From: Ensifer adhaerens
Lineage (GTDB): Bacteria; Pseudomonadota; Alphaproteobacteria; Rhizobiales; Rhizobiaceae
DNA: 64,000 nt
Direction: 5' to 3'
Assembly (NCBI RefSeq): GCF_002007205.1
Contig: NZ_LAZS01000008.1
Span: 248,001 to 312,000, forward strand
Below are positions 43,381-50,715 of this stretch, in pieces. The first letter of the stretch is position 1. Every line of letters starts with the position of its first letter. Under the pieces are notes generated by a model. It did not search any database. It was not told the DNA's origin and was given only the letters and a program-made list of their open reading frames with translations. The position numbers were made by a program, and so were the translations under genes.

Positions 43381-44391
43381 GTGAGGCTGGCTCGCTATGC
43401 AATCGGATCGGCAATCGTCGTCGCCATCGGCGCCGCCGTCTCCTGGTATCTGTTTCGCCCCGTTCCGGTGTCCGTAATCGCGCCGAAGCGCGGCGATGCG
43501 GCGGAAATCATCTATGCCGATGGCGTCGTGGAGCCGCGCACCTGGGCAAAAGTCACCCCGACGGTCGCCGAACGCATCGTCGAACAGTGCAATTGCGAAG
43601 GCGAACGCGTCGCCAAGGGTGACGTGCTCGCCCGTCTCGACGACACCGAGGCACGCGCGGCGCTCGGCGAGCTCCAGGCGCGGCTGACGCTGGCGCAGGA
43701 AGAATACCGACGCAAAGTCGCGCTTGCCGAGCGCAGCACGATCAGCGAACAGGAGGTCGACCGGGCACGCAGCGAACTCGGCCAGCTCGAAGCACTCGTC
43801 GCCGGCCGCCAGGCACGGCTCGCGACCTATGTGCTCAGAGCACCGAGCACCGGCCAGGTGCTCCGGCAGGACGGCGAGATCGGCGAGGTCGCCGATCTCG
43901 GCACGGTCCTCTTCTGGGTAGGCGAGCCGAAGCCGCTGATCGTCACCGCCGACGTCAACGAAGAGGATATCCCGCGCGTCGAAGTCGGCCAGAAGGCGCT
44001 GCTGCGGTCCGACGCCTTTCCCGACCGCAAGCTCGAAGCGACGGTCGACAGCATCACGCCGAAGGGCGACCCGGTGACGAAGACCTATCGCGTCCGCTTT
44101 CGGCTGCCCGACGACACGCCGCTACGGATCGGCATGTCGACCGACGTCAACATCATCGTGCGGGTATCGCAGGGCGCCTTGATCCTTCCGACCGTGGCGC
44201 TGGAGGGGACAAAGGCTGTGGTCATCGACGGCAATCGTGCCAGGATCCATGAACTGAAACTAGGCATAAGCGGCGCCGACGGCGTCGAGATCCTCTCCGG
44301 CCTGGAGGACGACGCACGCGTCGTCTCGCCCTTCCCGGCCGGCCTTGCCGATGGCGCGCGGGTAACGGCCGCGGCCGCCCCGGAGAAGTGA
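43381..44391 (+). CDS. HlyD/RND-type periplasmic adaptor protein
   Basis: A 336-residue membrane fusion protein. It has one N-terminal membrane segment, then a lipoyl-like half (IYADGVVEPRTWAKVTPTVAERI), a coiled-coil hairpin (RLTLAQEEYRRKVALAERS), the second half (STGQVLRQDGEIGEVADLG) and a beta-barrel domain (VTADVNEEDIPRVEVGQKALLRSD). A CNC cysteine pair near residue 66 is unusual. The start is a GTG with AAGGAG 7 bases upstream. It is the first gene of a three-gene export operon under TetR control. Confidence 0.88.
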   Translation: MRLARYAIGSAIVVAIGAAVSWYLFRPVPVSVIAPKRGDAAEIIYADGVVEPRTWAKVTPTVAERIVEQCNCEGERVAKGDVLARLDDTEARAALGELQARLTLAQEEYRRKVALAERSTISEQEVDRARSELGQLEALVAGRQARLATYVLRAPSTGQVLRQDGEIGEVADLGTVLFWVGEPKPLIVTADVNEEDIPRVEVGQKALLRSDAFPDRKLEATVDSITPKGDPVTKTYRVRFRLPDDTPLRIGMSTDVNIIVRVSQGALILPTVALEGTKAVVIDGNRARIHELKLGISGADGVEILSGLEDDARVVSPFPAGLADGARVTAAAAPEK

Positions 44392-44398
44392 GCCCGCC

Positions 44399-45640
44399 AT
44401 GCGCCTCATCCTCGACATCGCACTGACGCACATCTCCGGCCGGGGCCGGCAGACGATCGTCGCGATGCTGGGTGTTGCCGTCGGCGTCGGCTTCTCCATC
44501 GCCATGGCGGCGCTGATGCAGGGCGGCCAGGACGATTTCGTCCGCCAACTCGTCGACACAATGCCGCACGTGCAGGTGACCGACGAGCAGCGCACGGCGC
44601 GCCGCCAGCCGGCGGAAGACCTGTTCGACGCCGCCGCCATTTCCGGCCTGAGGCCACGCGACGACCGCCGCGGCATCATCAATCCCACCGAGGCGCTCTC
44701 CTGGCTCGACGGCTGGGTCCCCGGCCGCTTTGCCGCGACCCTGAAGGCGCAGGGCGTCATCCGCTATTCCGGCCAGGAGGTCGGCGCCGCCGTCATCGGC
44801 ATCGATCCGCAGGCGGAACCACGGGTCTCGCCGATCATCGGAGACTTCAAGGCGGGCAATTTCGCGGCGCTGGCTGCCGGCGGCAACAATGTGGTGATCG
44901 GCGATACCATGGCCTCCCGGCTCGGCGCCAAGCTCGGCGATACGATCACCGCCGTCTCGTCGGAAGGGCTCAGCCGCCGCTTCAAGATCGTCGGCCTCTT
45001 CCACACCGGCACGACGGCCCGCGACGAGGGCGAAGCCTACGTGCTGCAGAAGAACGCGCAGATCCTCTCGGCCCGCCCGAACGCGATCAACGAGATCAAC
45101 ATCAAGCTTGACGATCCGAACGCCGCACCCATTGTTGCGCGGCGCATAGAGGCGGAGCTCGGCTATAAGGCTGTCGCCTGGCAGGAGGCCAATGAGTCGA
45201 TCCTGGAGGCGCTCGTCGTGCGCAACGTCATCATGTACACGGTCGTCGCCGCGATCATGCTGGTCGCCGGCTTCGGCATCTTCAACATCATCTCGACGAT
45301 CACGCATGAGAAGGCGCGCGATATCGCCATCATGAAGTCGCTCGGCTTCACCGAGGCCGACATGCGCATCCTCTTCGTGCTCGAAGGCGTGGCGATCGCC
45401 ACCGCCGGCACGCTTCTCGGCTGGGCGCTCGGCTTCGCGATGATCTATGCGCTCTCGCTCGTGCGTTTCGAGCTCGCCGCGACCGGCCAGGAAATGACCC
45501 GGCTGCCGATCGCCTGGAGCATGCTGCACTATGTGATCGCCGCCGCCTTCGCGCTCGGCTCGGCGGCGATTGCCGGCTACCTGCCGGCTCGGCGCGCCGC
45601 CCGCTCCAATCCCGTCGACATCATCCGGGGTGCGACATGA
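44399..45640 (+). CDS. ABC transporter permease (MacB/LolE FtsX type)
   Basis: A 413-residue permease with one N-terminal helix, a periplasmic domain (about 55-265), and three C-terminal helices with the FtsX signature near EKARDIAIMKSLGFTEADMRILFVLEG. Its end has PARRAARSNPVDIIRG, the usual closing motif. Members act either in lipoprotein release (LolCE) or efflux (MacB). The adjacent HlyD-type adaptor favours export of a small molecule or envelope component. It overlaps the ATPase gene by 4 bases. Confidence 0.88.
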   Translation: MRLILDIALTHISGRGRQTIVAMLGVAVGVGFSIAMAALMQGGQDDFVRQLVDTMPHVQVTDEQRTARRQPAEDLFDAAAISGLRPRDDRRGIINPTEALSWLDGWVPGRFAATLKAQGVIRYSGQEVGAAVIGIDPQAEPRVSPIIGDFKAGNFAALAAGGNNVVIGDTMASRLGAKLGDTITAVSSEGLSRRFKIVGLFHTGTTARDEGEAYVLQKNAQILSARPNAINEINIKLDDPNAAPIVARRIEAELGYKAVAWQEANESILEALVVRNVIMYTVVAAIMLVAGFGIFNIISTITHEKARDIAIMKSLGFTEADMRILFVLEGVAIATAGTLLGWALGFAMIYALSLVRFELAATGQEMTRLPIAWSMLHYVIAAAFALGSAAIAGYLPARRAARSNPVDIIRGAT

Positions 45641-46359
45641 GCACGCTGATCGAAACGAGGGATCTGACACGGATCCTCAACGAGACGGTGCCGGTCACGC
45701 TGGTGAAGGACATCTCGCTCACTATCGGCGAACGGGAGTTCGTCGCGGTCACCGGCCCCTCCGGCTCCGGCAAGTCGTCGCTTCTTTATCTGCTCGGCCT
45801 GCTCGACCGACCGACGGGCGGCACGCTTACGATCCGCGACCGCGATACGGCGCGGATGGACGAGGACGAACGGGCGGCCACGCGGCTCGCCAATATCGGC
45901 TTCGTCTTCCAGTTCCACTTCCTGCTGCCGGAATTCACCGCCCGCGAAAACGTCGAGATCCCGATGCGCAAGCTCGGCCGCCTCAGCCGGGGCGAGATGC
46001 GTGAAAGGGCAAGCGACCTGCTTGCAGCACTCGGGCTTACCGATCACCTCAACAAGCGGCCCGATCAGCTTTCGGGCGGTCAGCGCCAGCGCGTGGCGGT
46101 CGCCCGTGCGCTCGCCAACGATCCGCCATTGATCCTCGCCGACGAACCCACCGGCAGCCTCGACAGCAAGAGCTCCGAACAGGTCTTCAAGATCCTCGAA
46201 ACGCTGGTGCGCGAAAAGGGCAAGACCGTGGTCGCGGTCACCCATGACCTCGACATGGCTTCGCGGATGGACCGGCGCCTGCATCTGATCGATGGGCGCC
46301 TGACCTCTGAGACCGAGGACGCCGCAGTGCCCGGGGAAGACGGGTCGCCGCACGATTGA
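45637..46359 (+). CDS. ABC transporter ATP-binding protein (LolD/MacB type)
   Basis: A 240-residue ATPase. Walker A is VTGPSGSGKSSLLYLLG, the Q-loop FVFQFHFLLPEFTARENV, the signature LSGGQRQR, Walker B LILADEPTGSLD and the switch VAVTHD. The Q-loop sequence is that of the LolD/MacB group. It completes a three-gene export system with the adaptor and permease. Confidence 0.9.
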   Translation: MSTLIETRDLTRILNETVPVTLVKDISLTIGEREFVAVTGPSGSGKSSLLYLLGLLDRPTGGTLTIRDRDTARMDEDERAATRLANIGFVFQFHFLLPEFTARENVEIPMRKLGRLSRGEMRERASDLLAALGLTDHLNKRPDQLSGGQRQRVAVARALANDPPLILADEPTGSLDSKSSEQVFKILETLVREKGKTVVAVTHDLDMASRMDRRLHLIDGRLTSETEDAAVPGEDGSPHD

Positions 46360-46473
46360 CACTCCGCGGCTGCGCAGCGAGGGCCGAAGACGTCATCCCT
46401 GCCCGATAGAACCGGGCACGAAACGTCCTCGATCAGAGGAGGTATTTACGTTGCCCGGACCGAGGCGAATTTT

Positions 46474-46863
46474 CTAAGCGACTTCGCCACGCCAGCGTCT
46501 GACGCTTTCGGGGGCCCCCTCGAACCGGGCCTCGAAGCTTGCCGCCGCCAGGGTGGCCTGAAGGTGGAGCGTATCGCTGCCAATATTCGCGAAGCCGTGG
46601 AGATGGAGCGGCGGCACGATGAGAGACTGGCCGGGCATAACGACGAGACGCTCGTCGTCGATCCACACCTCCGCTTTGCCGGCGATCACGGTCAGAATTT
46701 CCTCGACGGGATGAAGGTGCGTCGGGGCGCCGGCGCCAGGCGCCACCCACTGCTCGAAAAGGCACAGTTGCGAGGCGCCGTTCACAGCCGAGATCAACAT
46801 CCGCGTTTCGACACCGGAGCGCCATAGCTCAACAGGCCAGTTCTTGTGCACGATAACGCCCAT
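46474..46863 (-). CDS. Cupin-domain protein
   Basis: A 129-residue single-domain cupin. Motif 1 is seen as APTHLHPVEEILTVIAGKAEVWID (with the two His and Glu metal ligands) and motif 2 as VPPLHLHGFANIG. No signal peptide. Small stand-alone cupins of this kind have many roles and none can be chosen here. It is convergent with the ATPase gene, 114 bp away; that gap has no gene. Confidence 0.8.
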   Translation of the reverse strand: MGVIVHKNWPVELWRSGVETRMLISAVNGASQLCLFEQWVAPGAGAPTHLHPVEEILTVIAGKAEVWIDDERLVVMPGQSLIVPPLHLHGFANIGSDTLHLQATLAAASFEARFEGAPESVRRWRGEVA

Positions 46864-47005
46864 GCTGACCTCCCCGGGGTCGACAGATCCTAGGCATTTG
46901 CCACTGGAGTGTAGCAGCGCTGCCGCCTCGGTACGATGGGTGCGGAACCGGATCCGCGCAGTTCAGAAGAGAGGGCTGCGGAAGCCGGGCAGAACCGCAA
47001 GAAGA

Positions 47006-47025
47006 GCGGCGCTCGTAAGCGCCGC
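47006..47025 (-). terminator. Hairpin terminator after the DUF1236 gene
   Basis: A perfect 8-bp stem (GCGGCGCT) with a 4-base loop is followed on the minus strand by TCTTCTTGC. It lies 29 bp past the DUF1236 stop. The T-run is weak, so efficiency is uncertain. Confidence 0.45.
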
Positions 47026-47053
47026 CCGAGGGAGAGACAACTTGAGCTCGCGG

Positions 47054-47458
47054 TCAGTTGATGACCTGGACCACCGTTCTCGACTGCGGTTCCACGATCA
47101 CCCGATGGTCGTTGACAACGGCATAGGCGTAACGCGGGTTTTGAGGAACCGGCGTCAACACGACAGCTGACGGGATCGGCTGACCGACCACGATCTGCTC
47201 CTGAACAACGACAGACTGCGGAGCCGGCTGCTGCTCGACATAGGTGACCACTTCCGGCGGCGGAGGCGTCAGCGCTCCACCGAGCGCGCCACCCACAACG
47301 GCACCGACACCGGCGCCGATCGGGCCACCGACGACGGCACCCGCAGTCGCGCCGCCAACGATCCCTGCCGCCGTACCGGCTTCCTTGTTCGTGTTCTGAG
47401 CAAAGGCGGAGCCGGCCATTAGGGCAGCAACGGCCGCCGTGATTACAAGCTTCTTCAT
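47054..47458 (-). CDS. DUF1236 family secreted protein
   Basis: A 134-residue exported protein. It has a Sec signal peptide (MKKLVITAAVAALMAGSAFAQ), then a glycine-rich hydrophobic stretch resembling a glycine-zipper (GIVGGATAGAVVGGPIGAGVGAVV shows the GxxxG pattern), a proline spacer, and the C-terminal DUF1236 domain ending YAVVNDHRVIVEPQSRTVVQVI. The glycine zipper suggests membrane contact. Function is unknown. An exact EcfG-type promoter lies upstream, so it should be stress-induced. Confidence 0.88.
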   Translation of the reverse strand: MKKLVITAAVAALMAGSAFAQNTNKEAGTAAGIVGGATAGAVVGGPIGAGVGAVVGGALGGALTPPPPEVVTYVEQQPAPQSVVVQEQIVVGQPIPSAVVLTPVPQNPRYAYAVVNDHRVIVEPQSRTVVQVIN

Positions 47459-47488
47459 GATCTCATCCTTTCGTTAGATCGCCAACTC

Positions 47489-47513
47489 AACGAAAAGGAT
47501 AATAAATTGTTCC
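47489..47513 (-). promoter_or_regulatory. EcfG/RpoE2-type promoter of the DUF1236 gene
   Basis: On the minus strand GGAAC (47513-47509), 16 bases, then CGTT (47492-47489) match the general stress consensus exactly. Transcription would start near 47481, leaving about 23 bases of leader with an AAGGA site before the ATG at 47458. Confidence 0.75.
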
Positions 47514-47623
47514 AGACCGACCTTATGGCCTTAGAGTCACGCTTGATAACTTTCATTAACAATTACACATGATTCGAACATGCCAGCAAACTCGCCTTCA
47601 AGAACAACAAAAGTAATTGATAA

Positions 47624-47752
47624 TTACTCCAAACTGAGGCGAACATTCTCTTGGATATCCGCCGGAAGTCGTGGTTCGACTTTGCGCAGGACACCCTGCA
47701 GAATCAACGCAGCGGCTCTCGCCGCTGACATGTCCGACGCCAACGAGGCCAT
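47624..47752 (-). CDS. Possible 42-aa small protein
   Basis: A short open frame starting MASLASDMSAARAAALILQG and ending NVRLSLE, an amphipathic-looking helix-rich peptide. GCGGGG lies just before the ATG. It begins 9 bp after the zinc-ribbon protein gene on the same strand and may be co-transcribed. The open frame extends further upstream (to 47863), overlapping the neighbour, which I consider a shadow. I cannot assign a family, and it may not be a gene. Confidence 0.35.
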   Translation of the reverse strand: MASLASDMSAARAAALILQGVLRKVEPRLPADIQENVRLSLE

Positions 47753-47760
47753 CGGCCCCG

Positions 47761-48024
47761 CTAGTCGCGGGGTAATCGACCCAGCAGCAGTTTGTTCCCT
47801 TCCCTGTTGCCGCAGCGCGAACATTTGAGCGTACGGCCAATGGAATTGAGATGGACGCCCCATCCGTAGGTTTTGGCGATCATCCGACGGTCAATTCGCC
47901 CTTGGTGTCGACAGGCCCCGCATTTCGCCACGAGCACATACCATTCCGGCAGCAGTTCCAGGGTCGAGCCGTAATCGGCCGCATTTTCGCGCGGCATCAG
48001 CTCGATGCTTCGACGATGCCTCAT
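47761..48024 (-). CDS. Small zinc-ribbon-like hypothetical protein
   Basis: An 87-residue protein with two CxxC pairs: CGACRHQGRID and CSRCGNREGNKL, about 35 residues apart, a likely zinc-binding site. The WYVLVAKCGAC and LLLGRLPR stretches recall a rhizobial family of short uncharacterised proteins. It may bind nucleic acid or protein; function unknown. No strong ribosome binding site is seen upstream. Confidence 0.7.
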   Translation of the reverse strand: MRHRRSIELMPRENAADYGSTLELLPEWYVLVAKCGACRHQGRIDRRMIAKTYGWGVHLNSIGRTLKCSRCGNREGNKLLLGRLPRD

Positions 48025-48172
48025 AGTCAGTCCTCTCGAAGCTTCGTCTCGATCCGCCCATCATGACGCGCGGGCAGCCGTGGTTTGCGAGGTGGCCTGG
48101 TACCGTCGACGCTACATCAGACGCTGCGATATCTTCGTCAGCTTACCCGGTCCGCAGCAACCGTCTCTTCGG

Positions 48173-48376
48173 TCATCGCGCCGAACCGTCGAGCCGCAGC
48201 GAAAGCTGCACGCCGCCACGCTTCAGCCGCGGCAGGGGCGGCGCCATGTCGATGCGCCCGAAGGTGCGCTTGCGCCACTCGGCCTCACGCTCCCGCTTCT
48301 TCCGGGCGGCCGCGACAGCGGCCATGGCGCGTTCGATCACTTCTTCCGTGTGGGTCATGGTCTCCATCCGATTCAT
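48173..48376 (-). CDS. Small basic protein behind an SOS box
   Basis: A 67-residue, highly charged protein: a helical N-half (TEEVIERAMAAVAAARKKRE) and a basic tail (WRKRTFGRIDMAPPLPRLKRGG). No family recognised. The ATG at 48376 has GGAGG 5 bases upstream, a strong site. A GAAC-N7-GAAC LexA box and a TTGACA element lie just upstream, so it should be induced by DNA damage. The charged helical content would fit a nucleic-acid or protein-binding regulator, but that is a guess. Confidence 0.65.
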   Translation of the reverse strand: MNRMETMTHTEEVIERAMAAVAAARKKREREAEWRKRTFGRIDMAPPLPRLKRGGVQLSLRLDGSAR

Positions 48377-48390
48377 GGGAACCTCCGTTT

Positions 48391-48405
48391 GTTCTTGTTA
48401 TGTTC
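48391..48405 (-). promoter_or_regulatory. Alphaproteobacterial LexA (SOS) box
   Basis: On the minus strand GAAC-ATAACAA-GAAC matches the alphaproteobacterial LexA consensus GAAC-N7-GAAC exactly. It lies 15 bp before the small gene's ATG and downstream of TTGACA (48428-48423), where it would overlap the -10 region and block transcription. Confidence 0.65.
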
Positions 48406-48618
48406 TTATTTTAGCACTCCAATGTCAACTCCCCTCACGAAGCCATAGCGAATCGCCTGCGACGGGATGTTGGTTCATGCCCTCGTCAACGGGCAGCAGA
48501 AGGCTTGCTCCGCCATTGCCGAGACAAAAATGGCCGAAAGTTCTGCCTTTTCCGACGACAAATTTCCCTTGTTATTCAGGCCCGGTCGGTCCCCCTCATT
48601 AACCTTCGCATGGCCGAA

Positions 48619-48640
48619 TTAACCATTTGTTAACCATTTG
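48619..48640 (+). promoter_or_regulatory. CtrA box upstream of minC (TTAA-N7-TTAA)
   Basis: Two tandem copies of TTAACCATTTG (48619-48629 and 48630-48640) give TTAA-N7-TTAACC, the full CtrA recognition pattern. A third TTAACC half-site lies at 48599. The site is 35 bp before the minC start. In S. meliloti CtrA is reported to control the min genes. Binding here is inferred. Confidence 0.7.
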
Positions 48641-48674
48641 CTCGATACACCGAAGCAACGGAAAATTTACCAAG

Positions 48675-49433
48675 ATGAACGATGTGTTAACCGAATCCCG
48701 GCCGATCCGCCTCAAGGGGCGATCCTTCCTTGCGCTAGCGCTGACCCCCGAGCTTCCGCTCGAGGATTGGCTCACCCGCCTCGACCATCTCGCCTCCCGC
48801 TCCGCCGGCTTCTTCCTGCGGCGGCCGGTCGTGCTTGACGTCGACGGCCTCGACATCGACCGGTCGCAACTGCGCGAACTCGTCGACCAGCTCGGCAAGC
48901 GCAACGTGCGCATCATGGGCATCGAGGGCGCGCGCCAGTCACTGCTCGGCGCCGACCTGCCGCCGGCGATGAACGACGGGCGCCCGGCGGCGGACTACGA
49001 AGCGAAGATGGCGGAACAGGCTGAAAAGGCCGAAGCGCCAGAAGCGGAAGCAACAGCCGCAGCCGCAGCCGTCATTACGGCCGAGCCGCTTGCCACCAAG
49101 GCGACGCCGTCGCTGGTCGTGACCCAGCCAGTGCGCTCCGGCCAGTCGCTGTTCTTCCCCGAAGGCGATGTCACGATCATCGGCTCGGTCGCTTCGGGCG
49201 CAGAGGTCGTCGCCGGCGGCTCGATCCACATCTACGGCGCGCTGCGCGGCCGGGCGATGGCCGGAACCACCGGCAATGCTTCGGCGCGGATTTTCTGCCG
49301 CAAGCTCGAAGCGGAACTGATTGCGATCGACGGCTTCTACAAGACTGCCGACGACATGGAGCAAAACCTGCGCGGCAAGTCCGTGCAGATCTGGCTCGAC
49401 GGCGAAGCGCTGAAGGCAGGAGCGCTCGGCTAG
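48675..49433 (+). CDS. minC: Septum site-determining protein MinC
   Basis: A 252-residue division inhibitor. The N-terminal FtsZ-inhibiting domain (RLKGRSFLALALTPE) is joined by an alanine/glutamate-rich linker (about 110-145) to the C-terminal beta-helix domain that binds MinD (LFFPEGDVTIIGSVASGAEVVAGGSIHIYG, RAMAGTTGNASARIFCRKLEAELIAI). I chose MNDVLTES because the longer open frame runs into the CtrA box. First gene of minCDE. Confidence 0.93.
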   Translation: MNDVLTESRPIRLKGRSFLALALTPELPLEDWLTRLDHLASRSAGFFLRRPVVLDVDGLDIDRSQLRELVDQLGKRNVRIMGIEGARQSLLGADLPPAMNDGRPAADYEAKMAEQAEKAEAPEAEATAAAAAVITAEPLATKATPSLVVTQPVRSGQSLFFPEGDVTIIGSVASGAEVVAGGSIHIYGALRGRAMAGTTGNASARIFCRKLEAELIAIDGFYKTADDMEQNLRGKSVQIWLDGEALKAGALG

Positions 49434-49548
49434 GGCGAGGCAAGGAAAGGTGTGGATGCTTGCCATCCGCATCTGGTGATTCAGGTCGATCCGGCCGGGG
49501 TCACGAGGACGTAGGCGAAGGCGAATTCTTAAGAACTTGGAGAGACGA

Positions 49549-50364
49549 ATGGGCAAGGTAGTCGTAGTTACATCGGGCAAGGGCGGCGTCGGCAAGACGA
49601 CGTCCAGCGCCGCACTGGGCGCAGCACTCGCCCAGAACGGCGATAAGGTCGTTGTCGTCGATTTCGACGTCGGTCTGCGCAATCTCGATCTCGTCATGGG
49701 CGCGGAACGGCGCGTCGTCTATGACCTGGTCAACGTGATCCAGGGCGAGGCCAAGCTGTCGCAGGCGCTGATCCGCGACAAGCGGCTGGAGACGCTCTTT
49801 CTGCTGCCGGCCTCCCAGACCCGCGACAAGGACAACCTGACGCCGGAAGGTGTCGAGAAGGTCATCGCCGCCCTTCAGAGCGCCTTCGACTGGGTCATCT
49901 GCGACAGCCCCGCCGGCATCGAGCGCGGCGCGACGCTGGCCATGCGCCACGCCGATATCGCGATCGTCGTAACCAACCCGGAAGTCTCGTCGGTGCGTGA
50001 CTCCGACCGCATCATCGGCCTGCTCGATTCCAAGACACTGAAGGCGGAGAACGGCGAGCGCATGGAAAAGCACCTGCTGCTGACCCGCTACGACCCGGTT
50101 CGTGCCGAGCGCGGCGACATGCTGAAGGTCGACGACGTGCTCGAAATCCTGTCGATCCCGCTGATGGGCATCATCCCGGAAAGCGCCGACGTGCTGCGCG
50201 CGTCCAACGTCGGCTCGCCGGTCACGCTGGCCGACACCCGCTCGGCCCCGGCGCTCGCCTATTTCGAGGCGGCTCGCCGACTGAAGGGCGAGGCCCTGCC
50301 GATCAACATCCCCGGCGAGAAGCGCAGCTTCCTCGGCAAGATTTTCGGAAGGAAGGCGGCATGA
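49549..50364 (+). CDS. minD: Septum site-determining protein MinD
   Basis: A 271-residue ParA-type ATPase. The deviant Walker A is [12 protein letters not shown], with [16 protein letters not shown] and the SPAGIERGA switch. The C-terminal amphipathic helix ([11 protein letters not shown]) is the membrane-targeting sequence. GGAGAG lies 7 bases before the ATG. The stop overlaps minE by 4 bases. MinD recruits MinC to the membrane and is displaced by MinE, giving pole-to-pole oscillation. Confidence 0.95.
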   Translation: MGKVVVVTSGKGGVGKTTSSAALGAALAQNGDKVVVVDFDVGLRNLDLVMGAERRVVYDLVNVIQGEAKLSQALIRDKRLETLFLLPASQTRDKDNLTPEGVEKVIAALQSAFDWVICDSPAGIERGATLAMRHADIAIVVTNPEVSSVRDSDRIIGLLDSKTLKAENGERMEKHLLLTRYDPVRAERGDMLKVDDVLEILSIPLMGIIPESADVLRASNVGSPVTLADTRSAPALAYFEAARRLKGEALPINIPGEKRSFLGKIFGRKAA

Positions 50365-50621
50365 ACCTTTTCCGTTTATTCTCCCGCACCCAGTCAGCCC
50401 CGGCCGCTCGCGAACGGCTGCAGGTGCTGCTCGCTCATGAACGCGCCTCCGCCGGCGACAGCGATCTCGTCACCAAGCTGCGCGACGAAATCCTCCAGGC
50501 GATCTCAAAGCACATGCAGATCGACGACGACAAGGTTCGGGTCACCATGGAACGCGGCCCCCAGGTCTCGACGCTCGCCGTCGACATCGAGATCCCCTTC
50601 GACGCAAAGAAGGCGGCCTGA
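50361..50621 (+). CDS. minE: Cell division topological specificity factor MinE
   Basis: An 86-residue MinE. Residues 1-30 hold the membrane-binding and MinD-contact segment ([27 protein letters not shown]), and the rest the topological specificity domain ([22 protein letters not shown]). It is coupled to minD. A hairpin overlaps the stop codon (50610-50631). Confidence 0.94.
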   Translation: MNLFRLFSRTQSAPAARERLQVLLAHERASAGDSDLVTKLRDEILQAISKHMQIDDDKVRVTMERGPQVSTLAVDIEIPFDAKKAA

Positions 50622-50631
50622 GTGCCGCCTT
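50610..50631 (+). other. Stem-loop over the minE stop codon
   Basis: A perfect 8-bp stem (AAGGCGGC) with a 6-base loop that contains the TGA stop of minE. It lies just before the terminator and may protect the minCDE 3' end. Confidence 0.45.
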
Positions 50632-50649
50632 CCGTCTTCGGAACGTTTC

Positions 50650-50684
50650 AAACGGCAGTATCCGGCGGATATTGCCGTTTTTTT
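50650..50684 (+). terminator. Rho-independent terminator of minCDE
   Basis: A stem of 8 bp (AAACGGCA with TGCCGTTT), extended by inner pairs GTATCC/GGATAT, is followed by a run of seven T. It lies 28 bp after minE. It also faces the end of the convergent citrate synthase gene. Confidence 0.9.
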
Positions 50685-50715
50685 CGCTCAGAACTCCGGC
50701 GCCAATCTCTTTCGC

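Noticed and set aside
47006..47025. Hairpin as part of a tRNA or small RNA gene
   Set aside because: Only one simple stem is seen, without cloverleaf or promoter; terminator is the simpler reading.
48391..48419. Direct repeat AAGAACA on the minus strand as a separate element
   Set aside because: The repeat is explained by the two half-sites of the LexA box.
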